Positions 30,600-39,711 of a DNA stretch of 64,000 nucleotides are shown one piece after another; position 1 is the first letter of the stretch, and each line of letters starts with the position of its first letter. Made by a program: the position numbers and the translations under genes. The DNA lies in contig NZ_BAABRO010000016.1 of NCBI RefSeq assembly GCF_039545035.1, positions 91,765 through 155,764 on the forward strand, read 5' to 3'. This stretch comes from Novipirellula caenicola. GTDB taxonomy: Bacteria; Planctomycetota; Planctomycetia; Pirellulales; Pirellulaceae. Under the pieces are notes generated by a model that made no database searches, was not told where the DNA came from, and was given only the letters and a program-made list of their open reading frames with translations.

Positions 30600-32831
30600 T
30601 CAAACCGCGATGGTCTCGGTCATTCCGGTTCGGTCGCTGGTGTCTTTCGCTGGAACGCTTTCGGCCGCGACTCGTGATTCGCCGGTGCGTTGCACAAAGA
30701 TCCATAAGATGATGGTGACAAACAAAATCGAGACGATGGCCGCTGCCCCTTCCGTCAAAAGTACCGAACGCATTTTCCCGACCGGCGCCATGACTTTTGA
30801 AAGTCGGTACTGCACCAACACCAATAGATCGGTGGTCTCTTTGGGGATCTCGCTGCCGGGCGGATATTCAAGACTTTCGGGATCAGGCAATTCCACTCGC
30901 TGCATCGCGACGATCCAATCGCCGGCGTAGGGTTTGCCATCGACACAATTGGAAACGGGATCGCGGTAATCGACATCGCCTCCTTCCATTATCCGGTCGA
31001 TCAATTTGGCATCGACTTGGAACTTTTCGCCTGCCAACGTTTCACCTGCTTCACGTCGCTGATCCATCAGGGGGTGTTGCAGCACCGTGCCCCGCATCGG
31101 GCCTTCGCGTGCTTCGATCAGCACGGCGATTTGGTTCGCTCCCTGTTCGCTTTGCAGCAATTGGAAATCACCGAGATTGATCGTGGCCACGAACACCGCG
31201 TCGGGACGAGAGTGGTCGTCGGTGAAATAAATCGGAGTGCTGACCGCAATTTTCCAAAGCCCGGTTGCCGTACTTTGAAAAGCAGCTGACAAATGAGCTC
31301 GTTGGAGCGGGGCGATGGTTTCAGGTGGAGTATCTGGATCGAGATCGTTCCGCCCACCATGGAAATAACCACGGAACGCAAAGTTACGCCCCGCACTGTT
31401 TTGGGATCGTGGAATAGTTTCGTCGTAGACGATTCCAATGATCGTTCCCATCGCATCGGTGATGAACATCGTCGCGAAACGTGGTCGACGCGACGAGGGA
31501 GATGGATCATCGTATCGCTGCAATCGTTCACTCAGCCAACGGTCGATTCTTAGCCGAGGTTCAGCGTCAAGGATCGCTTCGCGAGCAGCGATTTTCTCGG
31601 CCTTGCTGCTTCGCGAGGATCCAATGATCTCGCGTGCCGCTTTCATCTCGGGGTGGTTGAATGATTCTTGCAGTAGTTTGCGAAGTTCCTGACCGCGTGT
31701 TTCCGTTCGCGCGGCTTGAAAGTAACGTTCGATTTCGCTTTCCAGCGTGCGAGCGGCAAACTTGGCCGCCAATTGATTGCTGCCAAACGCTTCTTGGCGA
31801 AGCGCCTTGATCGTGCTCTGGCTTGCGTGCTCGACGCTGCGAGCTGCGAAGATCCCGGTTGCCAGCAAAACCAACAGCGGGCCGACGATTCCCAGCAACA
31901 TCAGCGGGCGACGCGCATGGGTGCGTTCGCGACGATTGAGGTCCTGCAGGATTTGCTGCACATTCTCGTAACGATCAGCTGGATTCGGAGCGAGGCATCG
32001 GTTCACGATCCGGGCTAGCATGCGATCCACACCGCGGACCAAGAAATGGCCGTTAGGAGGCTCGCTTTTCTGAATGGCTTCGCGATACCGCTCGAGTCGT
32101 TTGGGAAGCGACCCGGCGGTATCAATTTCGTCGACGATGGTTTCGTCGCGATACGGCGGCGTTCCCGTCAGCAACCGATACAAGATGGCACCGGCGGCGT
32201 ACACGTCCCACTGTGCATCGGGACTCGAGTTTAGATCGGCTTGCTCGGGAGCCATGTAAAACAGCGTTCCCAACGCCGGCGTCTGGTCATGCGACATCCG
32301 GCTTTGCCCAAAATCGGCCAAGCGGGGCTCGTTGTCGTCGCTGAGCAAAATGTTGGCGGGTTTCAGGTCACAGTGCAGCACCCCTTTGCCGTGGCAATGG
32401 TTCAGCCCCACCACGATTTTGCGGAACATGTCGACCGCTTCGGTTACGGGCATTTGGTGGTTATGTTCAAGGAAGTCTTCGAGCGATCCCCCGGTGACTA
32501 ATTCCATCACGTAATAGGGTGGAACCGCGTCCCAACCGACCTCGAGCACTTGCACGACGTGGCGATCCGCGGAAAGTTGGACCAGATTTTTGACTTCGCG
32601 ACTAAGTAGCGACCAATTGACACCTCCGCGGTGCAGATAGAATTTCACAGCCACGCTGCGTCCGGTGTTCAAATCGAGTCCGACCCAAACTTGGCCAAAC
32701 GCCCCGGCGCCAAGAAATTGCTGCAGCCGATAGCCAGGAACTTCCGCGGGGGGCGTGGTAGCCTCTAGCGAGAGTTTTTGGCTGGCCGATTGGCCGCCTG
32801 CCGTCTGGTACTCCGTTCGATCCATGTTCAC
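30600..32831 (-). CDS. Membrane Ser/Thr protein kinase with extracytoplasmic sensor region
   Basis: 743 residues. Kinase domain at about 34-300: glycine loop FLGAGAFGQVWVG, VAVK with Lys63, catalytic loop HCDLKPAN (Asp155, Cys where most kinases have Arg), DFG at 173-175 and MAPEQ. A membrane helix near 309-330 leads to a 360-residue extracytoplasmic region with a Cache-like segment (FATMFITDAMGTIIGIV), and a second helix near 690-715 returns to the cytoplasm. The layout suggests a receptor kinase that senses an external signal. Located next to scpB on the same strand; no phosphatase nearby. Confidence 0.88.
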   Translation of the reverse strand: MNMDRTEYQTAGGQSASQKLSLEATTPPAEVPGYRLQQFLGAGAFGQVWVGLDLNTGRSVAVKFYLHRGGVNWSLLSREVKNLVQLSADRHVVQVLEVGWDAVPPYYVMELVTGGSLEDFLEHNHQMPVTEAVDMFRKIVVGLNHCHGKGVLHCDLKPANILLSDDNEPRLADFGQSRMSHDQTPALGTLFYMAPEQADLNSSPDAQWDVYAAGAILYRLLTGTPPYRDETIVDEIDTAGSLPKRLERYREAIQKSEPPNGHFLVRGVDRMLARIVNRCLAPNPADRYENVQQILQDLNRRERTHARRPLMLLGIVGPLLVLLATGIFAARSVEHASQSTIKALRQEAFGSNQLAAKFAARTLESEIERYFQAARTETRGQELRKLLQESFNHPEMKAAREIIGSSRSSKAEKIAAREAILDAEPRLRIDRWLSERLQRYDDPSPSSRRPRFATMFITDAMGTIIGIVYDETIPRSQNSAGRNFAFRGYFHGGRNDLDPDTPPETIAPLQRAHLSAAFQSTATGLWKIAVSTPIYFTDDHSRPDAVFVATINLGDFQLLQSEQGANQIAVLIEAREGPMRGTVLQHPLMDQRREAGETLAGEKFQVDAKLIDRIMEGGDVDYRDPVSNCVDGKPYAGDWIVAMQRVELPDPESLEYPPGSEIPKETTDLLVLVQYRLSKVMAPVGKMRSVLLTEGAAAIVSILFVTIILWIFVQRTGESRVAAESVPAKDTSDRTGMTETIAV

Positions 32832-33023
32832 CCGTGTTTACCAACCAATGACATTCAATGACCCAAGACGATGATGGCTAACTTAGACGACGTTATTGTA
32901 CCGGAGAATGTTCATATGGCTGCCGCCCAAACGTGGTGCCGCCGCAAGAACATGCCAATCACTCGAACCGGAAAAATTTTCTTCGCAAACCCGCGTCGTT
33001 TCACCCATTTTGCGATAACCGCG

Positions 33024-34298
33024 ATGCCGCGGATCATTTCAGCGGTTCTGTGCGTGTGCGTCGTCTTATTTCCAATGTCCATCGCCGCCGGACAGTCGCC
33101 TGAATCGCCTGAATCGAACAAAAACGCTACGCTCGCTGCCCCCCCGGACGCTCCGCTGGACGGGCGTGACGGCCGAGAGCTTTTATTGCGGAATTTTCGT
33201 CCTCGCAGCCAGCTTCGTGTGCCGGCCCACCCCCGCACCCACGCGGCGTTTCCCGTGGTCGATGTGCACACTCACTTCTATTACAAGTTGCGGGGGAATT
33301 CACAGGCGATCGACGACTTTGTCCAGCTGATGGATCGCAATCAAATTGCCGTGTGTGTTTCGCTGGACGGCAAACTTGGCAGCCAGCTTGATGCTCACAT
33401 GAAAGAACTGTGGACCGAACATCGCGATCGCTTTGTGATTTATGCCAACATCGATTGGCAGGGCGATGGCGCCGCCGAGGATCCTGCGAGCTGGGATTGT
33501 CATCGCCACGGGTTTGCACAGCGGACCAGCGAAAAACTGCGTGATGCCGTAACCAAAGGCGTCAGTGGGCTGAAAATATTCAAGCGATTTGGACTCGGTT
33601 ACAAAAACCCCGACGGATCGCTGATCAAGATTGACGATCCACGCTGGGATCCAATCTGGCAGACGTGTGGCGAGCTGGGCATCCCGGTGATCATTCACAC
33701 CGCCGATCCCGCCGCCTTTTTTGATCCCATCGACGAAACGAATGAACGTTGGGAAGAACTGAGCCGGCACCCGGATTGGAGTTTTTACGGTGACGAGTTC
33801 CCGTCGCGTGATTCGCTACTCGCCGATCGCAACCGTGTGATCGCACGGCATCCGCAAACCCAATTCATCGGCGCCCATATGGCGAACAATGCCGAAGACT
33901 TGGCGACCGTTGCAAAGTGGCTGGACACGTATCCCAATCTTTGGGTCGAGCCTTCGTCGCGGATTAACGAGCTGGGACGTCAACCGTATACCGCACGCGA
34001 CTTCTTCCTGCGTTATGCCGATCGGATTCTGTTTGGGACCGATGGCCCGTGGCCCGAAGCGAGGCTTCGCTACTATTGGCGGTTCTTTGAGACCCGAGAC
34101 GAGAACTTTCCGTACAGCGAGAAAGTGCCTCCCCCGCAAGGCATGTGGACGATCGATGGCATTGATCTGCCAGAGGACGTGCTCAAGAAAATTTATCATG
34201 AAAATGCCGCGAAATTGATCCCCGGAGTCGCAGAGCGGCTCGCCGCATTTCGCCGCAATCTCCCCAACCGTACCCCCGAAAAGTCTCGCAGTGAATAA
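33024..34298 (+). CDS. Exported amidohydrolase (amidohydrolase_2 family)
   Basis: 424 residues from ATG 33024, chosen because a signal peptide begins there (PRIISAVLCVCVVLFPMSIA, cut after AAG). Metal-dependent TIM-barrel hydrolase/decarboxylase family: VDVHTHFY gives the HxH pair, VIIHTADP the barrel His, FIGAHMANN, and LFGTDGPW the essential Asp. Likely substrates are cyclic amides or aromatic carboxylates; the exact one is unknown. Its last eight bases overlap the next gene. Confidence 0.82.
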   Translation: MPRIISAVLCVCVVLFPMSIAAGQSPESPESNKNATLAAPPDAPLDGRDGRELLLRNFRPRSQLRVPAHPRTHAAFPVVDVHTHFYYKLRGNSQAIDDFVQLMDRNQIAVCVSLDGKLGSQLDAHMKELWTEHRDRFVIYANIDWQGDGAAEDPASWDCHRHGFAQRTSEKLRDAVTKGVSGLKIFKRFGLGYKNPDGSLIKIDDPRWDPIWQTCGELGIPVIIHTADPAAFFDPIDETNERWEELSRHPDWSFYGDEFPSRDSLLADRNRVIARHPQTQFIGAHMANNAEDLATVAKWLDTYPNLWVEPSSRINELGRQPYTARDFFLRYADRILFGTDGPWPEARLRYYWRFFETRDENFPYSEKVPPPQGMWTIDGIDLPEDVLKKIYHENAAKLIPGVAERLAAFRRNLPNRTPEKSRSE

Positions 34299-35382
34299 GA
34301 AAGCACCATCAACGACACCGTCCTCAGGTCCTTCGTTCGCAATGATGTGTTGCGCCTACGGGGCCGAGAAAGCGGTCAAAGCATCGATCACGTCCGAAGG
34401 CTGGCGACTCGCGTTTTCGCGGCCTGGATTTGTCACGGCCAAACATGACGAATCCCGCACCCCGCCTAAAGGGATCTTTATCCGAACCTCGGCGTCATCG
34501 CTTGGACAAGCACGCGGAACCGATGGAGCATCGCTGATCAAAACGCTTCGCGAATTGCTCGAACAGCGTTATCCCGCGGAATTTCGCTTTGACCAATTGC
34601 ATCTGTGGCCCAAAGATCGTGCCCCAATCGGTCGATTCGATTTTGAGCCAGGAATTGACGAGGTCTCCCGAGCGATTGCAGAGGAAATTTATGCAAAGAT
34701 TGCAGCGGATTGGATTCGCTCGGACGCTCCGAACCGCGTCGCCCAGCCCGGCGAAAAAATTCTTGATGTCGTCTTGCTTGAACCGTCACATTGGTTCATC
34801 GGCACGCACGAAGCCGAGACATGGCCAACACGTTGGCCCGGAGGAATCCAGCCCATCGATTTGGCCGAAGAACCGGTTTCGCGTGCCTATTACAAAGCCG
34901 CCGAAGCGATCCAGTGGAGTGGGTTTGAGATGCAGCGAGGTGATCTTGCCGTCGAGATCGGGTCAGCGCCCGGCGGCGCCTGCGGTCGTCTGCTTGAATT
35001 AGGCATGGATGTGATCGGGATCGATCCAGCCGAGATGGATCCGCGAATCGCCCAGCACCCTCGTTTTCGCCACATCGTCGCCCGCGCTGATGATTTGCCT
35101 CGCCGCGAGTTCCGTGGCGCGAAATGGATGCTGGTCGATTCCAGTGTCACGCCAAACCAAACGTTGGCGACCGTCGCCAATATCGTCACCAATCGCAACA
35201 GCAATTTTCGCGGTCTATTGATCACGTTAAAGCTGGGGGACTATGACGCTGCCGAGCGAATCGAAGCGTGGCGAAGGAAGGTCGAGTCCTGGGGAGCGAC
35301 CGATGTTCAAATTCGCCAACTCGCTCGCAATCGCTGCGAAGTCTGTTTCGCGGTGCGGTTGCCAGGACGACATTCGTCATGA
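34291..35382 (+). CDS. RlmM-like RNA 2'-O-methyltransferase
   Basis: 363 residues with a GTG start overlapping the amidohydrolase by eight bases. An N-terminal THUMP-like region (about 20-150) precedes an RrmJ/FtsJ-type Rossmann domain: VEIGSAPGGACGRLLELGMD (SAM site, about 222-241), IGIDPAEMD, LVDSSVTP and LITLKLGD supply the D and K positions of the catalytic tetrad. E. coli RlmM methylates C2498 of 23S rRNA; this protein has the same domain order, so a similar rRNA target is likely. Start could instead be the ATG at 34342. Ends just before a bidirectional terminator. Confidence 0.8.
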   Translation: MNKKAPSTTPSSGPSFAMMCCAYGAEKAVKASITSEGWRLAFSRPGFVTAKHDESRTPPKGIFIRTSASSLGQARGTDGASLIKTLRELLEQRYPAEFRFDQLHLWPKDRAPIGRFDFEPGIDEVSRAIAEEIYAKIAADWIRSDAPNRVAQPGEKILDVVLLEPSHWFIGTHEAETWPTRWPGGIQPIDLAEEPVSRAYYKAAEAIQWSGFEMQRGDLAVEIGSAPGGACGRLLELGMDVIGIDPAEMDPRIAQHPRFRHIVARADDLPRREFRGAKWMLVDSSVTPNQTLATVANIVTNRNSNFRGLLITLKLGDYDAAERIEAWRRKVESWGATDVQIRQLARNRCEVCFAVRLPGRHSS

Positions 35383-35391
35383 TGAAACGAA

Positions 35392-35429
35392 AACCTCCCG
35401 CTGCGATGCTGGTGTCGCAGCGGGAGGTT
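35392..35429. terminator. Strong hairpin terminator between convergent genes
   Basis: A perfect 15-bp stem, AACCTCCCGCTGCGA with TCGCAGCGGGAGGTT, over an eight-base loop. On the minus strand it runs into TTTTCGTTTC, which suits termination of the sigma-factor gene; on the plus strand it lies ten bases after the methyltransferase stop. Confidence 0.85.
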
Positions 35430-35476
35430 GATTCAACGTTGGGCTTCAATCGAATGCGGGTTACAGCCGAATGCGA

Positions 35477-37165
35477 TTACGAGCCGAGTTCGACATCGAT
35501 CTTCGCTTCGTTGGCAGCTTCACGCAATTTCATCAACGCACGGACTTCGAGTTGACGAATACGTTCCTTCGTCACACCCATCTCGTCGCCAACCTCCTTT
35601 AGCGTGAGCGGTTCGTTGCCACGGCCGAGGCCGAAGCGAGCGGTGATGATTTTCTGTTCGCGTTCATCCAAGCGGTCCAAGATTTTTGACAGCTCACGTT
35701 GTCGTGAACGCTGCACGGTTTCTTCGGCATAAGGATCAAGTCGATCGTCCTGACGCGACAGGAACAATTCTTCGGTCGTCGTGCGGAATCGATCGCGATG
35801 TTTGAACTCGCTTGGAATCGTACGAGCAAAGTTCTTCATGATGGCCCACGAAGCGTACGTGCTAAATTTGTTGCCACGTGAGTAATCAAATTTTTCCACC
35901 GCCCGAATCAGCGACATATTGCCATCGCTGATCAAAGCGAAAAAGTCATCGCTGCTGGCAACGTGACGCTTGGCGATCGAAACGACCAAACGCAGGTTGC
36001 TTTGCACGATCTTGTTCTTCACTTTGACCGCTTCTTCGTACAGCGAATCAATTTGGTCCATGATCGCCGTACGCGATGCACCGGCCGTTTCGAGACTGTC
36101 TCGCAATCGGCTCGCCTTGTGCTTCAAGTAGTTCATTTTGCGGAACAAGTGGTATTCTTGTTCACGATTCAGTAGCGGCACGTCGTACAACGCGGCCAAG
36201 TAGCTTGGCAATCCGCTGGGCACACGCACTTTGCGTGGCGGCGTGGTGGCTTCAGGAAGCGGAGCCAAAATTTCGGCTTCGCGGGCTTCGAGAATTCGTG
36301 CTGGTGCGTCAAAGTCTTCGTTGTACATGTAGTCCAACGGCAACTCCATCACGTGCTGCATCCGCATGTCCAACAAGATCCGCTGGATACTTGAACGCGT
36401 GCGTTTGAATCGCTTGCACAACTGGGACACCGAAGCGCCCTGCGTCGCCAATTTGAAAATGGCGCGTTTGTCGTCGTCGGTCAACGTCGCACGATGGTTG
36501 GGGAAGATCGCCAGCGACTGGTGATCGGCATCAAAATTCTTCAGCGTGTAACGAATCGTTTCCGGGCTGCGATTCATTTGCTCGGACAATTGCCGGGTGA
36601 CGTCGGACAGACTCGCTCCGCCTTCGACCAATTGGCGGGCGCGTTCGACCATCTCGCTCTTTTCGTCATCACTGAGCTGGCTAAAGCGTTCGCCGCGACG
36701 GATTTTTTCGCGGTTATTGGCAATGAACGCCTCGACGCTGCTGTGCAGGAATCCAACGCGTTTTCGTCCGCCGAAAAGCAGTCGGCGGCTGACCAAACCG
36801 GCATCACGCCAACGGCTGATGGTCTTGGTGGAAACACTGAACAAACGGCTCAGGTCATCGACGGTGTGAACCGGTTCACTGAACTCGTTAACCGCCACGT
36901 CGGCCGAATCGCTGAGGTCTTCGATCAGCAAATGCAGATCGTGCTTCAGATCCGCCGCCTCGACGTTGTGTCGACTTGGCTTTTCGGGACGATAATTCGT
37001 GATGCGGAAACAAAGGTAATCGAACGAGTACGGCCGATTGGGCTCGATCTCGCTGCAGAGCTTTTCTGCCAGAGCAGCTTGCTCGACCTTTTTTGCCTTG
37101 GGGGCAAATCGAGTCAGCTGATCACGGAGTTCCTGAATTTTTGCGTCGCGATATTCTTCGTGCAT
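35477..37165 (-). CDS. Sigma-70 family factor with three N-terminal HTH segments and no sigma3 domain
   Basis: 562 residues from ATG 37165, where AAGGGA lies at the right distance; an ATG six bases upstream is also possible. Residues 100-141 form a MerR/excisionase-like helix-turn-helix (TVDDLSRLFSVSTKTISRWR), 166-210 and 226-266 two further homeodomain-like helix-turn-helix segments (LSDVTRQLSEQMNRSPETIR; VSQLCKRFKRTRSSIQRI). Then sigma1.2 (about 319-345), sigma2 (384-453, NLRLVVSIAKRHV, YSRGNKFSTYASWAI) and sigma4 (496-550, EREQKIITARFGL, ERIRQLEVRAL). Only about 43 residues join sigma2 and sigma4, too few for sigma3. It may recognise DNA in more ways than a normal sigma factor. Confidence 0.88.
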   Translation of the reverse strand: MHEEYRDAKIQELRDQLTRFAPKAKKVEQAALAEKLCSEIEPNRPYSFDYLCFRITNYRPEKPSRHNVEAADLKHDLHLLIEDLSDSADVAVNEFSEPVHTVDDLSRLFSVSTKTISRWRDAGLVSRRLLFGGRKRVGFLHSSVEAFIANNREKIRRGERFSQLSDDEKSEMVERARQLVEGGASLSDVTRQLSEQMNRSPETIRYTLKNFDADHQSLAIFPNHRATLTDDDKRAIFKLATQGASVSQLCKRFKRTRSSIQRILLDMRMQHVMELPLDYMYNEDFDAPARILEAREAEILAPLPEATTPPRKVRVPSGLPSYLAALYDVPLLNREQEYHLFRKMNYLKHKASRLRDSLETAGASRTAIMDQIDSLYEEAVKVKNKIVQSNLRLVVSIAKRHVASSDDFFALISDGNMSLIRAVEKFDYSRGNKFSTYASWAIMKNFARTIPSEFKHRDRFRTTTEELFLSRQDDRLDPYAEETVQRSRQRELSKILDRLDEREQKIITARFGLGRGNEPLTLKEVGDEMGVTKERIRQLEVRALMKLREAANEAKIDVELGS

Positions 37166-38096
37166 CGCCATTCCCTTCCCAGTGCTATGGTACGTGATGT
37201 CGATTGAATTCCCTGCGACCCCGGCGGATCGCTCGACTTCGTACCGGTGTTGCCCGGGTATCACCCTATCCGTAGGGCAAGATACTGTTTGTTTCGCTTC
37301 CGAAAAACGCGATTGGAAAGAAAGTTTCCAATCCCACTTCGCGTTGCGAAACCACCAACGACTCCTTGCCATTGGCATTCACTCATAGTACGCGAAAAAC
37401 GCACACTACGTTTCCATTTCTGACCAATTAAATCCGGTGGATGTTCACTTTTTTCTAAGGATTAAGCAATTTCACGCGAAATCCGACTTGGAGGTGCCTT
37501 CGCACTGAAAACTAACCACCGGCTAACTGACCAACGGAGATGTATAGGAAATTTGGGGCCAAAGTGTGCCGATTCAGACAAAATTCTTCCGAAAAATTTA
37601 CGAAACTTGTTCGTCTGCAACGCTTTAGCGTCCCTCCAGCAGAATACCCGTTCTGGGGCTCTGCCCGCCAATAGTCCAGTTCGATTGTAAAAATTTCTAA
37701 ATGTTTGCAAGTTTCGTCCCGTCCGTGGTCACCTCGTCTCATTACGAGACTGCCTCGCTGCACATGACAGGTCAGCTAATGCTACAGGGGGGTGTCGCTG
37801 CTGTCGACCCTGCTGCGCCGATTGGGGTGATTGTTGTCTGCGAAGAGGGATTGCAGATTGCGAATTGCTGCCATTGTGCTTGTCCCGTTGGCGGCTGGGG
37901 CGAGCGAGGGTTTGTTCACCGCATTGCGCCGTTTCTGTGGATTGTGCCGGTTTTTTCTTAGCTGTCCCCCTCAGGATGGTCGATCAAACAGAGGCATGGT
38001 GGACGCTTCGTAGCGCGGATTTCGCAACCGCCACTCGCCATGGTCGCAATGGTTTTCGAAGCTCGTATTAACTCTGATTACTGAAATAGGTTGGAT
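37166..38096. other. Long intergenic region upstream of the sigma gene, with a palindrome
   Basis: About 930 bases. A perfect hairpin/palindrome at 37311-37333 (GATTGGAAA with TTTCCAATC) lies 146 bases upstream of the sigma start and could be an operator or leader hairpin; CCCTA-TCCG-TAGGG at about 37265-37278 is a smaller one. Short open frames between 37700 and 38070 include one hydrophobic stretch, but none is convincing as a gene. Confidence 0.45.
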
Positions 38097-39647
38097 ATGT
38101 CACGCCAAATTCTTTCGAACGCCCTGGCCCGCGAAACCACCGCAAGTCGGCGAAAGTTCTTAGGAATGGCCTCGGTTTTGATCGCAGGCACTGCGGTATC
38201 AGCCAGTTCGGTCTCGGTCGCTATGGCCCATGCAGAGGAACCGGCGGCGGCCCAGACCGCCAACGAAGTGAGCGAGCCCGTGACACTTGCGGTCGATGCT
38301 ACTTCGCAATTGTTCCGCGTTCGCATGGAGCTGGATGTCGAAGGGAATGTCAACATTCCCGCCAACTCGTTGGTGTCGCGAAAAAAAGCGATGGTGGTAC
38401 CGCTGAAAAGCGAAGCGGTGTTTGACTACGAAGAACGCTACCGATTGCCCAGCGACGCAGAGATCGGTTCGTTTGTTACGGCGACCGAGCGTTTCTATCA
38501 CGAAGCCGCAAGCATCAATGAGCTGAACGGTCTGAAACGCCACTCGAAATTGCGATCGGCGGTGGCGCATATGATGTTGCGTCGAGACACGTTGCCCGAG
38601 GTTTTGTACTCGACGACCGAATCGCTGACCAATGATGAACTCGGTTTGTTGCGAGTTCCGGTTTCGAGCGTCGCGGTCGACGGGATGTTGCCTAGCGATG
38701 CAGTGGTGGTTGGCGACCAATACGTCATTGATTCCGAACCGATGCGTTATCTATTGAATCTGTCATCGGTCGAACAGAGCGAAGTCAAAGCCGAAGTGGT
38801 CTCGGTTACCGCAAGCGATGCTCGCATTCAAATTCGCGGCAACGTGGACGGCAGTGTGGAAGGCGTCCCGACCAAAATCCGCGTGGTAGGCAAGATGACG
38901 TTCGATCGTAAAGCGGGCGTGACCACTTGGTTTGCGATGGCGGTTCACGAGACCCGCGAAATCGGGATTGCGGTTCCTGGATTTGACGTGGCTGCGACGA
39001 TCAAGATGGTTCGGCAGCCACTTGCAAAACCGATCAAAATGTCTGCAGAGCCGCTGCCAACGGATGTCACCGCAGCGGTCGATCCCACCCATTTGTTGGT
39101 GGAATTGCAGAGCGACCAAGTGGGAATTTCCACTCGAATGGATCGACGTTGGCGGATGATGACCGATTCCCGCGGGGTGGCGATGATGCGAATGATCGAG
39201 AACGATCGCAGCATCGCGCAGTGCGATTTCCGGCGTCTTTCCAAGCTTGCCGAAGGCAAACAGTGGACGATCGCGGCGCTGCAGGAAGACGTTAAAAAGA
39301 CGTTGGGCGAGCAGTTGGTCCAATTGGAATTGGCCAATGAAACGGTCAGCGACGAGGGGCTTTCGGTGTTGACCGTGATTGCTCGCGGCGCGGTTCAAGA
39401 GGTTCCAATCCGCTGGATTATCCAGCATTTTTCCGATGATTCGGGCCGTCGTGTCCTTGCCACGTTTACGATGGAAGGTGATTCCGTCGACGCTTTTGGC
39501 GGCTCGCATGTACAATTGAGCGAGACGTTGCGGTTCCGTGATCCCAACGTCGCCGCTGAAGGTCATGTTGAGATCGCCACCAGCGCGAAGATCCAAACCC
39601 GTCGCGATGGCGACCAACCGGTTTCCTCGGCAAGCGACGTGCGGTAA
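38097..39647 (+). CDS. Tat-exported protein of unknown function
   Basis: 516 residues from ATG 38097. The N-terminus has a twin-arginine signal, SRRKFLGMASVLIAGTAVS, with an A-rich cleavage region (AMAHA-EE near residue 47), so it is probably exported folded. The mature part is mostly beta and Val/Asp/Glu-rich and has no cofactor motif that I can see, although Tat export often means a bound cofactor. Followed by another exported protein after 64 bases, likely co-transcribed. No family recognised. Confidence 0.75.
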   Translation: MSRQILSNALARETTASRRKFLGMASVLIAGTAVSASSVSVAMAHAEEPAAAQTANEVSEPVTLAVDATSQLFRVRMELDVEGNVNIPANSLVSRKKAMVVPLKSEAVFDYEERYRLPSDAEIGSFVTATERFYHEAASINELNGLKRHSKLRSAVAHMMLRRDTLPEVLYSTTESLTNDELGLLRVPVSSVAVDGMLPSDAVVVGDQYVIDSEPMRYLLNLSSVEQSEVKAEVVSVTASDARIQIRGNVDGSVEGVPTKIRVVGKMTFDRKAGVTTWFAMAVHETREIGIAVPGFDVAATIKMVRQPLAKPIKMSAEPLPTDVTAAVDPTHLLVELQSDQVGISTRMDRRWRMMTDSRGVAMMRMIENDRSIAQCDFRRLSKLAEGKQWTIAALQEDVKKTLGEQLVQLELANETVSDEGLSVLTVIARGAVQEVPIRWIIQHFSDDSGRRVLATFTMEGDSVDAFGGSHVQLSETLRFRDPNVAAEGHVEIATSAKIQTRRDGDQPVSSASDVR

Positions 39648-39711
39648 TCGTCGTCCCCATTGCCAGATTCAAAATCTTATAGCCGTAATGATTCCTCACC
39701 ACACCGATGGT

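Noticed and set aside
37831..38013. Short hydrophobic frame near the Tat-exported protein
   Set aside because: Overlaps other weak frames, has no good start site and no recognisable end; not enough support.
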